Part shown: one piece after another, positions 1-6,143 of the stretch
Position numbering within the stretch: the first letter of the stretch is position 1
How the letters are laid out: every line of letters starts with the position of its first letter
NCBI GenBank assembly: GCA_025800305.1
Contig: JAOXRY010000110.1
Span: 1 to 11,282, forward strand
DNA: 11,282 nucleotides
Reading direction: 5' to 3'
DNA from: Campylobacterales bacterium
Lineage (GTDB): Bacteria > Campylobacterota > Campylobacteria > Campylobacterales > SZUA-545
Notes under the pieces: model-generated
Told to the model about the DNA's origin: nothing
Seen by the model: the letters and a program-made list of their open reading frames with translations, nothing else
The model's database searches: none
Made by a program: the position numbers and the translations under genes

Positions 1-184
1 AGACTCCTCCAGTGTTATAACTGGTTACTACATATGGAATGCCATTTTTATCAAAAGTAAAATCATGATAACCAGTTTGTGCTGGTAAACCTGTATTTGA
101 AAATGAACTCCAAGAAGTTGAAGAAGCGTTAAGTGTTGTAACACTTAATAACAAAACTATTGTTGTGATTAAAAATCTTTTCAA
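1..184 (-). CDS. Secreted protein of unknown function, N-terminal part (cut by window edge)
   Basis: The reading frame starts at a TTG (184-182), with a good Shine-Dalgarno (AGGGGAG, 189-195) just upstream, and runs open off the left edge (61 codons visible). The first ~20 residues are a clear signal peptide (MKRFLITTIVLLLSVTTLNA), so the product is exported. The mature part begins SSTSWSSFSNTG and contains a 'FDKNGIPYVVTS' stretch. That recalls the 'IDSSGTPYVAY' strands of secreted beta-propeller-like repeat proteins, where such units recur every 40-50 residues. Only one unit is visible, so the family assignment is inference. It lies 124 nt downstream of the response regulator gene on the same strand, and the gap carries candidate regulatory repeats. 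The start is well supported by the SD and signal peptide; the function is not known. Confidence 0.72.
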   Translation of the reverse strand, partial: MKRFLITTIVLLLSVTTLNASSTSWSSFSNTGLPAQTGYHDFTFDKNGIPYVVTSYNTGGV

Positions 185-221
185 TTGACTCCCCTCTTAA
201 ATGAAAAATTTTAATTGGTTG

Positions 222-251
222 AAGTCTATTACAAGATCTTGACAAAAGTCT
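222..251 (-). promoter_or_regulatory. Candidate operator: three 12-nt-spaced AGA(C/T)(T/C)T repeats
   Basis: Read on the minus strand, AGACTT (251-246), AGATCT (239-234) and AGACTT (227-222) start exactly 12 nt apart, 38-67 nt upstream of the TTG start of the secreted-protein gene. The middle copy sits in a 10-bp perfect palindrome (CAAGATCTTG, 232-241). OmpR-family regulators typically bind short direct repeats about one helical turn apart, and such a regulator is encoded just upstream. That makes this a possible target site, but the link is inference and six-base matches in AT-rich DNA are weak evidence. Confidence 0.3.
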
Positions 252-272
252 TGCAAAAAAAAGTTTTTAACT

Positions 273-286
273 CTTTTCTAGAAAAG
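273..286 (-). terminator. Possible weak terminator after the response regulator
   Basis: A perfect 14-bp palindrome (CTTTTCTAGAAAAG) lies 23 nt past the response regulator stop. On the minus strand an eight-T run (262-255) follows after about ten bases. The stem is AT-rich with only 5 bp around a 4-nt loop, and the T-run is not directly adjacent. Termination would be inefficient, and a protein-binding role is equally possible. Confidence 0.25.
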
Positions 287-308
287 GTTTGTGAGGTATT
301 AGTGAGAT

Positions 309-1037
309 TTATATTTTTAAACTGTAGCCAACTCCATAAATACTCTCAATATCTAATTCAGGTACTTTTTTTCTCATCCTTGAGACATGAGAAGCCAGTG
401 ATTCAATAGAGACCTTATGAGGTTCATCACTCCAAAGAGTGTTGAAGATCTCCTCTAATGAGGTGATTTGATTTATGTTTTTAATAAAAAGCTCCATTAG
501 TAAAGACTCTTTTTTGGTTAATTTGATAAATTGGTTATTTTTCTTCAAAACATATGCTGTTTTTTCCCAACTATATCCATGTCCCAGCTCTGTAGGAAGT
601 TCTTCTTTAGGTTGAGAATCTTCTATTTTTTTTCCTATGTCATAAAATGTACTTAATAAAGATTCCATTTTATAAGGCTTTTTTAAAAACTGTTCAATTC
701 CCATGTTAACAAGTTCTAATAAGTATTCTGATGTACTGTGGGCTGAAATAACAACAATATTTTGCTCTTTATTAATTTCATAAATCTTTTTAATCAGATT
801 TACCCCATTAAGTTTTGGCATATCTATATCACAAATGACTATATCATAGTAATAAGAGTTTTTTTTGTAAAGAGTAAGATACTTCTCTAACCCTTCTTCT
901 CCATTTAAAGCAGTATCAACTGTCTCAAAAATTTTATTAAAAAACTGCTGACCATCTTCTAAAGTATCTTTTTCATCTTCAACATATAGAACTTGTAAGT
1001 TTTTTGTTAATTTTTTTGTTTCTATATACTGTTGCAA
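309..1037 (-). CDS. OmpR-family two-component response regulator
   Basis: This 242-residue cytoplasmic transcription regulator has the two-domain OmpR/PhoB layout. The receiver domain spans about residues 12-135: acidic pair E20/D21 in 'LYVEDE', phospho-acceptor D70 in 'VICDIDMPKLNG', switch residue S98 in 'VVISAHS', and lysine K120 in 'FLKKPY'. A linker (136-155) leads to a winged-helix DNA-binding domain (about 160-242) with 'LTKKESLLMELF', 'SLASHVSRMRKK' as recognition-helix region and the terminal 'IYGVGYSLK' hairpin. Translation starts at TTG (1037-1035): an in-frame TAA lies four codons upstream, no ATG is near the N-terminus, and AAGGTG precedes it by 5 nt. It is divergent from the solute-binding-domain histidine kinase at 1168, with a 130-nt shared intergenic region, so that kinase is the likely partner. 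All phosphorylation residues look intact. Its targets are unknown; the secreted-protein gene downstream is one candidate. Confidence 0.93.
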   Translation of the reverse strand: MQQYIETKKLTKNLQVLYVEDEKDTLEDGQQFFNKIFETVDTALNGEEGLEKYLTLYKKNSYYYDIVICDIDMPKLNGVNLIKKIYEINKEQNIVVISAHSTSEYLLELVNMGIEQFLKKPYKMESLLSTFYDIGKKIEDSQPKEELPTELGHGYSWEKTAYVLKKNNQFIKLTKKESLLMELFIKNINQITSLEEIFNTLWSDEPHKVSIESLASHVSRMRKKVPELDIESIYGVGYSLKI

Positions 1038-1167
1038 ACTTTCACCTTAACCAAAATATTTTAATTAGTCTTACTGTACTATATCACATATTTTACCATC
1101 CATTTTCTTTGACTAGATAAAGGTTTCTTAGAAAATTTTAAAACTTATAGTAAGGATCATATTATTA

Positions 1168-2763
1168 ATGAAAAAAATCACTTTATTCACATTATTATCT
1201 ATATCTCTATTTTCTAATAGCCAAATAAATAAAACAATAAAAGTCTGTACAATCAAAAATCTTGAACCATTTATGTTTTTAGAAAATGGCATACCTACTG
1301 GTGCTACTATCGATTATATGGATACTATTGCTAAACATATGAACAGGAAGTTTGAATATGTCTTTACAGAATCATCTATGGAACATATTCATAAAAACAT
1401 AAAGGGAGAGTGTGACCTGCTTCCTATAGTTGCCAATCCTAATACTTTTAATTTTGCAAGTGAAAGTATACCTTATACCTCAGACCACCTTGTCCTTGTA
1501 ACAAAAATAGAAAAACCTTATATCAATAGTCTTAATGAAATAAAAAACAAAAAGATTGGTGTTTATAAAGATTACAAAAACCTAATTAATTTTTTAAAAA
1601 TCAAATATCCCCATCTACAGTATGAACTTTTAGAAGAGAACTATCTTGAAGATGTCAATAATGGAAAAGTTTATGGTTTTATAGACTCATCATACAAGCT
1701 TGCTTATCTCATTAGAAAAGATTACTCTCATGATCTAAAAATTATGAAAACAATTTTTGAAAACCCTATAGAAGTAAGTGTAGGAGTTAATAAAAGGTCT
1801 TTACACCTGGTAAAACCTTTAAATAATGCAATAGAAAAGCTCACTGTTGAAGAAAAAAATAATATTGATACAAAATGGAAAAGAATCATTGTGGAAAAAG
1901 AGTTTGATTATGTATTAATGTTTCAAATTTTTGGTGTTTTATCTCTTTTTCTTCTTTTTCACTTTTACAAATCCATCTTACTAAAAAAGATGAATACACA
2001 ATTGAAAAACGAGGTTGAAAAACAGGTAGAAGAGATTAGAAAAAAAGATATAGTTTTAATTGAAAAGTCAAAAATGGCAGAGATGGGACAGCTTATTAGT
2101 ACGATCTCACATCAATTAAAACAACCCCTAAATACTATGAGTATGGTTTCAATCGCTATGAAATTCGATAAAGAAGATAAGACAGAACCAGATATAGAGC
2201 AATATACTGAAAAATTAAATAAACAGATAGATTTCATGTCAGAGACGATAGATCTTTTTAGACACTTTTTTAATCCAAATAAAGAGAAAGAACAAAAAGA
2301 TCTCCTATTCCCTATAGAAAAAACGCTAGAGATTTTACATGGATTCTTAATCGATGTAACTGTGGTAAAAAAGTTTTCAACTTTAACCACTAAAGTTGAT
2401 CTCTATCCTAATGAGGTGATTCAAGTCTGTATTAATATTCTAAAAAATGCAAAAGAGTTTCAAGAAGAAAACAAAATCTCTAATAAAGTAATTAAAATAG
2501 AAGTCTACGAAGATGAAAAGACACAAACTATAACAATCCATGATAACGGTGGTGGAATAAATGAGAATATTATTGGTAAAGTTTTTCAACAATATTTTAG
2601 TACAAAAGGTGAGAATAAAGGAACTGGAATAGGACTAAATATTTCAAAAGAGATTGTTGAAAAAAGACACAATGGAAAAATTTATGTCCAAAATGAGAGT
2701 TTTACCTTTAATAATAAAGAGTATTTTGGTGCAAAGTTTTATTTAAAAATTACGATAGTGTAG
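1168..2763 (+). CDS. Membrane histidine kinase with periplasmic solute-binding (SBP_bac_3-like) sensor
   Basis: This is a 531-residue sensor kinase. A signal peptide (1-~18) is followed by a periplasmic domain (~22-243) resembling family 3 solute-binding proteins: 'IKVCTIKNLEPFMFLENG', 'GATIDYMDTIAKHM', and a second lobe starting 'NEIKNKKIGVYKDY'. This fold binds small ligands such as amino acids in transporters and in some sensor kinases. One transmembrane helix follows (~248-267), then a coiled-coil linker (~275-300). The dimerization/phosphotransfer region has the H-box 'SHQLKQPLNT' (H315), and the ATP-binding domain has N-box 'NILKNAKE' (N423, N427), 'DNGGGI' (459-464) and 'GTGIGLNISK' (485-494). 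All key residues are present, so it should be active. Start: ATG with TAAGGA about 11 nt upstream, somewhat far, but the signal peptide fits. It is divergent from the response regulator at 309-1037, its probable substrate. The ligand cannot be told from sequence alone. Confidence 0.92.
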   Translation: MKKITLFTLLSISLFSNSQINKTIKVCTIKNLEPFMFLENGIPTGATIDYMDTIAKHMNRKFEYVFTESSMEHIHKNIKGECDLLPIVANPNTFNFASESIPYTSDHLVLVTKIEKPYINSLNEIKNKKIGVYKDYKNLINFLKIKYPHLQYELLEENYLEDVNNGKVYGFIDSSYKLAYLIRKDYSHDLKIMKTIFENPIEVSVGVNKRSLHLVKPLNNAIEKLTVEEKNNIDTKWKRIIVEKEFDYVLMFQIFGVLSLFLLFHFYKSILLKKMNTQLKNEVEKQVEEIRKKDIVLIEKSKMAEMGQLISTISHQLKQPLNTMSMVSIAMKFDKEDKTEPDIEQYTEKLNKQIDFMSETIDLFRHFFNPNKEKEQKDLLFPIEKTLEILHGFLIDVTVVKKFSTLTTKVDLYPNEVIQVCINILKNAKEFQEENKISNKVIKIEVYEDEKTQTITIHDNGGGINENIIGKVFQQYFSTKGENKGTGIGLNISKEIVEKRHNGKIYVQNESFTFNNKEYFGAKFYLKITIV

Positions 2764-2808
2764 TATATGACCTTCATAAACAATTTAATACAACCCCTGA
2801 AATTATGA

Positions 2809-2814
2809 TATAAT
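2809..2814 (+). promoter_or_regulatory. -10 promoter element for the second kinase gene
   Basis: A perfect TATAAT in the context ATGATATAATC lies 33 nt before the ATG at 2848, giving an expected transcript start near 2821. No good -35 is visible, but in Campylobacterota the vegetative promoters rely mainly on the -10 box. It suggests the broken kinase gene still has its own promoter, separate from the kinase gene upstream. Confidence 0.5.
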
Positions 2815-2847
2815 CTCTCCAACAGTCATTTTATATAAGGGTATGTT

Positions 2848-4168
2848 ATGAAAAAGGGTTTTATTACTCTATTATTTTTTCTTACAAAGCTTTTTTCAAA
2901 CAATGTTCTTATAGATAATGGTTACTTTGAGAATAATGGTCTAATCTTTCTTGTCATTGAACCTACCAGTGGAAAAATAATAAAAGCAAATAAATCAGCA
3001 TCAAAGTTTTACGGCTATAGTAAAACACAGTTGGAGAATATGACAATCCAAGATATCAACCAATTTACAAAAGCACAAGTCCAAGAGGAGATGAGGCGGG
3101 CAAAAAAAGAGAATAGAAATCACTTTATCTTCAGACACGAACTTAACAATGGGCAAATTAAAAAAGTTGAAGTCTACTCATATCCTATCAAGTATCAAGA
3201 CCAAAATGTTCTTTTTTCTACAATCTATGATATTAGTAGAACAGATGATTTAACAGAAATTATTAATCATTACAGCAAAAATCTAGAGGAGCAAGTAGAT
3301 AAAAAGACAAGGGAAAACACTTTAATCCTTACAAGTGGGCTATTTTTATAGTTTGCAATTATTTTCATCTTAATATATATCAATATAAAGAGAAAACAGG
3401 CAGAAAAAGCCTTAACAACACTTAACAATGAACTGCAGGTTAAAATTGAAGATGCAGTTGAAGAAAACAAAAAACAAAATGATCTTATCCATAGAACAGT
3501 CTAAGAGTATTACAATCTCTAAGCTTCTTATAAACCTTGCCCACCAATGGAGACAGCCACTTAATGTGATATCTTTGTCTGCACAAAATATTGTAGATAC
3601 ACTCCGTTACGAGGATTGGAAAATAGAAGATATTGAAGAGGTAAGTGAAAAAATCGTAGATAACTCTAAAGAGCTTAGTAACACTATCACAAAACTTACA
3701 GAGTTTCATAATAATACAAATCAAAAACAGAAGTTTTCTATCATTCAAGGAATAGAAGAAGCAAAAACTTTCCTATCTAATCCAAAAATAGTTGTAAAGA
3801 CAAATATAGACTCTGATAAGACATTTGTAGGTGAAAAAAAGTCATTTATAGAAGTTTTTATAAACATCTTACAAAATAGCATAGATGCTTCCCTACGAGA
3901 AAATAAAGAGAACCTAGAAGTAACTATTTTTGTTGATATCACTTCAGATTTCACTACTTTTAAAGTTTCTGATAATTGTGGTGGTGTTGATAAGAGTATA
4001 ATTAACAAAATATTTGAACCATATGCTACTATAGACTTTAAAAGTAACCATAAAGGACTTGGACTCTATTTGACTAAATCAATTGTCGAAAATCGGCTAA
4101 ATGGTTATATAAAAGTAGAAAACTCCAATGATGGTGCGTTATTTACGATAAACCTTATCAACGGTTAA
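2848..4168 (+). pseudogene. PAS-domain histidine kinase, disrupted by a nonsense codon and a +1 frameshift
   Basis: Read as one gene, this encodes a 439-residue sensor kinase: signal peptide (1-~18), periplasmic PAS domain (~25-132, 'LIFLVIEPTSGKIIKANKSA', 'YDISR'), transmembrane helix (~158-178), coiled coil, H-box 'LAHQWRQPLN' (H232), N-box 'NILQNSIDAS' (339, 343), 'DNCGGVD' (375-381) and 'GLGLYLTKS'. Two lesions break it. TAG at 3349-3351 interrupts the membrane helix (GLFL-stop-FAIIFILIYI), and the frame then stays open to LIH (3492). There one extra base, best placed at A3493, shifts it into the next frame, which reads EQSKS...AHQW to the stop. Dropping that base restores the usual 'LIHEQSK' run. 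Pieces left are a 167-residue secreted PAS protein and an ORF from ATG 3428 with the kinase core but no convincing SD. The original start has AAGGGT 8 nt upstream. Catalytic residues are intact and no third lesion is seen, so decay looks recent; sequencing error is the alternative. Confidence 0.85.
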
Positions 4169-4193
4169 GAGACTACCATTTTGATAGCCTCTT
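4167..4193. terminator. Possible weak bidirectional hairpin between convergent genes
   Basis: AAGAG-A-CTA (4167-4175) can pair with TAG-C-CTCTT (4185-4193), giving 8 bp with one mismatch and a 9-nt loop. It lies in the 31-nt gap between the convergent kinase pseudogene and htpG. On the plus strand a short T-run (TTTTAT, 4198-4203) follows; on the minus strand there is no T-run. It could serve as a modest terminator for the plus-strand gene. Confidence 0.3.
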
Positions 4194-4199
4194 GAGGTT

Positions 4200-6071
4200 T
4201 TATAGAGACTGAGAAAGAACTCTATTTAATCTTTTTGCAAATTCTGTTGGATCTGCAAGCTCTTTACCTTCTATAAGAAGTGCTTGGTCAAGAAGAAGTC
4301 TTGAGACATCTTCGATTTTAGCTTCATCATCTGTATCTTTTAGCTTTGTAACAATCTCATGAGTTGGGTTAATCTCTAAAATAGGCTTAATATCACCCAT
4401 TGCGCCCATCTCTTGTCCCATTGCTTTCATCATCTGTTGCATTTGCATTGTTGGATCGTTCTCATCAGCAACAACACAAGATGGAGACTCACTTAAACGT
4501 GAGCTAACTTTTACATCTTTAACATCTTCACCTAATGCTTTTTTGATTTTTTCAACAACTGGAGTTGCTTCTTTCTCTTTCTCTTCATCTTTTTCTGTTT
4601 TAAGATCATCAGCTGTATCTGTTCTATTTACTGACTTTAACGGAGTACCATCAAACTCTGTAACTGATGGGATAATGATTTCATCAATCTCATCATCAAG
4701 GATTAATACTTCAATCTCTTTAGCTTTATAAGCCTCTAATAGTGGAGAGTTTTTAAGAACATTTTCATTCTCACCAGTAATGTAGTAGATAGCAGTTTGT
4801 TCAGAGCTCATTCTACCTTTGTACTCTTCTAAACTTACTAAACCTTCCTCTTTTGAAGATTTAAATCTAGCTAGTTTTAATAACTCATCTTTATTAGCAT
4901 GGTCTTGGTAAATTCCCTCTTTAATAGGTCTTCCAAACTCAGCCCAGAACTCTGCATATTTCTCTTTATCTTTAGAAAGTTTTTTAATCTCACCAAGGAT
5001 CTTTTTAACACTTGCACTTTGGATATTTGCAAGAACTTTATTGTGTTGTAAGATCTCTCTTGAAACGTTCAGTGGAAGATCTGAAGAATCGATAATACCT
5101 TTTACAAATCTTAAGTATGTTGGTAGTAATTCTTTCTCATCATCTGTAATAAATACTCTGTTGATATAAAGTTTAACACCTGGTTGATAATCAACTCTAT
5201 AAAGATCCATTGGAGCTTTTTTAGGGATATAAAAAAGTGTTGTATACTCTAAAGTACCCTCAGCTTGTGTGTGAACATACGCCATTGGCTCGTCCATGTC
5301 GTGACCAATTGTTTTATAAAACTCATTGTAGTCATCTTTTTTAAGCTCAGACTTAGATCTTGTCCATAGAGCAGAAGCACTATTTACTTGATCGTTTTTA
5401 AGAACTTTTCCTTTATCTTTACCTTCTTCATCTTTTTCAGTCTCGTTGTACTCTAGGTGAATTGGAAAAGGAATGTGGTTTGAGTATTTTTTAATATTAG
5501 ACTCTAGTGTCCATCTATTGGCAAACTCTTTACCTTCTTCTTTTAGGTGCATGATAATTGTTGTACCGTGACCGTCTCTTTGGGAATCTGAGATCTCATA
5601 ACCAGTCTTACCATCACTTACCCATTTATAAGCCTTCTCTTCTCCAGCTTTTTTACTGATTACTTCGATTTTATCAGCAACCATGAAAGCAGAGTAAAAA
5701 CCAACACCAAACTGTCCAATTAGGTTTGAATCTTTTTTGCTGTCCCCTGTTAGGTTTGCAAGGAAGTTTTTTGTTCCTGATTTTGCGATTGTACCGATGT
5801 GCTCAACCATATCTTCATCATTCATACCGATACCAGTATCAGAAATTGTTAGAGTTTTTCTATCTTCCTCATCAAATTGAATCTGAATTTTTGGAGCAAA
5901 CTCAACACCTTTGTAAGCGTCATCACTTACAGTTAAAAATTTTAATTTATCAAGAGCGTCAGATGCGTTTGATACTAACTCTCTTAAGAAGATCTCTTTA
6001 TTTGAGTATAAAGAGTTAATAACTAAGTCTAGAAGTTGATTAACTTCAGTTTGAAATTCATGTTTAGACAT
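4200..6071 (-). CDS. htpG: Molecular chaperone HtpG (bacterial Hsp90)
   Basis: HtpG is the cytosolic Hsp90 homodimer, an ATP-driven chaperone that remodels near-native clients, often with DnaK. The 623-residue length matches the bacterial family. The GHKL ATPase domain has 'ELVSNASDALDKLKF' (31-45, with E31, N35, D38), 'DTGIGM' (78-83), lid 'GTIAKSGT' (93-100) and 'GQFGVGFYSAF' (119-129). The middle domain carries 'LPLNVSREILQ' (332-342), including the conserved ATP-contacting arginine R338. The C-terminal domain includes the amphipathic 'DPTMQMQQMMKAMGQ' segment and, as expected for bacteria, lacks the eukaryotic MEEVD tail. The ATG is preceded by AAGGA with 8-nt spacing. It is 68 nt downstream of the EAL gene and carries a CIRCE-like operator and a long inverted repeat in that gap, so it probably has its own heat-responsive control. 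No sign of truncation. Confidence 0.98.
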   Translation of the reverse strand: MSKHEFQTEVNQLLDLVINSLYSNKEIFLRELVSNASDALDKLKFLTVSDDAYKGVEFAPKIQIQFDEEDRKTLTISDTGIGMNDEDMVEHIGTIAKSGTKNFLANLTGDSKKDSNLIGQFGVGFYSAFMVADKIEVISKKAGEEKAYKWVSDGKTGYEISDSQRDGHGTTIIMHLKEEGKEFANRWTLESNIKKYSNHIPFPIHLEYNETEKDEEGKDKGKVLKNDQVNSASALWTRSKSELKKDDYNEFYKTIGHDMDEPMAYVHTQAEGTLEYTTLFYIPKKAPMDLYRVDYQPGVKLYINRVFITDDEKELLPTYLRFVKGIIDSSDLPLNVSREILQHNKVLANIQSASVKKILGEIKKLSKDKEKYAEFWAEFGRPIKEGIYQDHANKDELLKLARFKSSKEEGLVSLEEYKGRMSSEQTAIYYITGENENVLKNSPLLEAYKAKEIEVLILDDEIDEIIIPSVTEFDGTPLKSVNRTDTADDLKTEKDEEKEKEATPVVEKIKKALGEDVKDVKVSSRLSESPSCVVADENDPTMQMQQMMKAMGQEMGAMGDIKPILEINPTHEIVTKLKDTDDEAKIEDVSRLLLDQALLIEGKELADPTEFAKRLNRVLSQSL

Positions 6072-6080
6072 TTCTCTTAT

Positions 6081-6130
6081 CCTTTAGTGTGTTTATGTCA
6101 AAGTTCGTATGACATGTTAGCACACTAAGG
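6081..6130 (-). promoter_or_regulatory. Long inverted repeat in the htpG leader that would pair with its Shine-Dalgarno
   Basis: Arms 6110-6130 and 6081-6100 (plus coordinates) flank a 9-nt loop (6101-6109). Read on the htpG strand, ATGTCA pairs with TGACAT (6 bp). After a 5x3 internal loop, AGTGTG pairs with CACACT (6 bp). After a one-A bulge, CCTT pairs with AAGG (4 bp). That AAGG is part of the htpG Shine-Dalgarno AAGGA (6084-6080), 8 nt from the ATG. Such SD-masking stems with imperfections are the usual design of heat-shock RNA thermometers. Whether the whole 5' arm is transcribed depends on the unmapped transcript start; read-through from the upstream operon would include it. Confidence 0.45.
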
Positions 6131-6143
6131 TTTAAAGTGCTAA
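6117..6143 (-). promoter_or_regulatory. CIRCE-like operator (probable HrcA site) for htpG
   Basis: On the plus strand the half-sites are TTAGCACAC (6117-6125) and AAGTGCTAA (6135-6143), separated by exactly 9 nt. The CIRCE consensus is TTAGCACTC-N9-GAGTGCTAA, so each half-site matches 8 of 9 with perfect spacing. HrcA binds CIRCE to repress groESL and dnaK-type operons. The position 46-72 nt upstream of the htpG ATG fits an operator overlapping the promoter. A possible extended -10 (TGCTAACAT, minus strand, 6122-6114) and a -35-like TTAGCA (6143-6138), 18 nt apart, lie in and beside it. Its far end overlaps the last 4 nt of the EAL gene. Confidence 0.72.

Noticed and set aside
215..409. Plus-strand ORF of 64 codons overlapping the 3' end of the response regulator
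   Set aside because: There is no SD, and half of it is antisense to the winged-helix domain. The hydrophobic, lysine-rich composition reflects AT-rich DNA.
2112..2390. Minus-strand ORF of 92 codons within the solute-binding-type kinase
   Set aside because: It is an antisense shadow of a well-supported kinase gene, with cysteine- and serine-rich composition and no SD or recognisable domain.
3428..3493. ATG at 3428 as the true start of a separate 246-residue soluble kinase
   Set aside because: The first ~22 residues are out of frame relative to the natural coiled coil, there is no SD, and the other frame across the same bases reads as the expected kinase linker. It is a remnant of the frameshifted gene.
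3479..3496. Programmed frameshift joining the two halves of the broken kinase
   Set aside because: No slippery heptamer or downstream structure is visible at the shift point, and a separate upstream TAG would block translation anyway.
5726..6019. Plus-strand ORF of 97 codons opposite htpG
   Set aside because: It lies wholly antisense to the conserved HtpG ATPase domain; composition is shadow-like and no start signal is seen.
6086..6110. TTGACA on the minus strand just upstream of htpG as a consensus -35 box
   Set aside because: It would put the -10 within the SD and start codon region, where no TATAAT-like sequence exists, and the mRNA would lack a leader. The hexamer is better explained as part of the inverted repeat.
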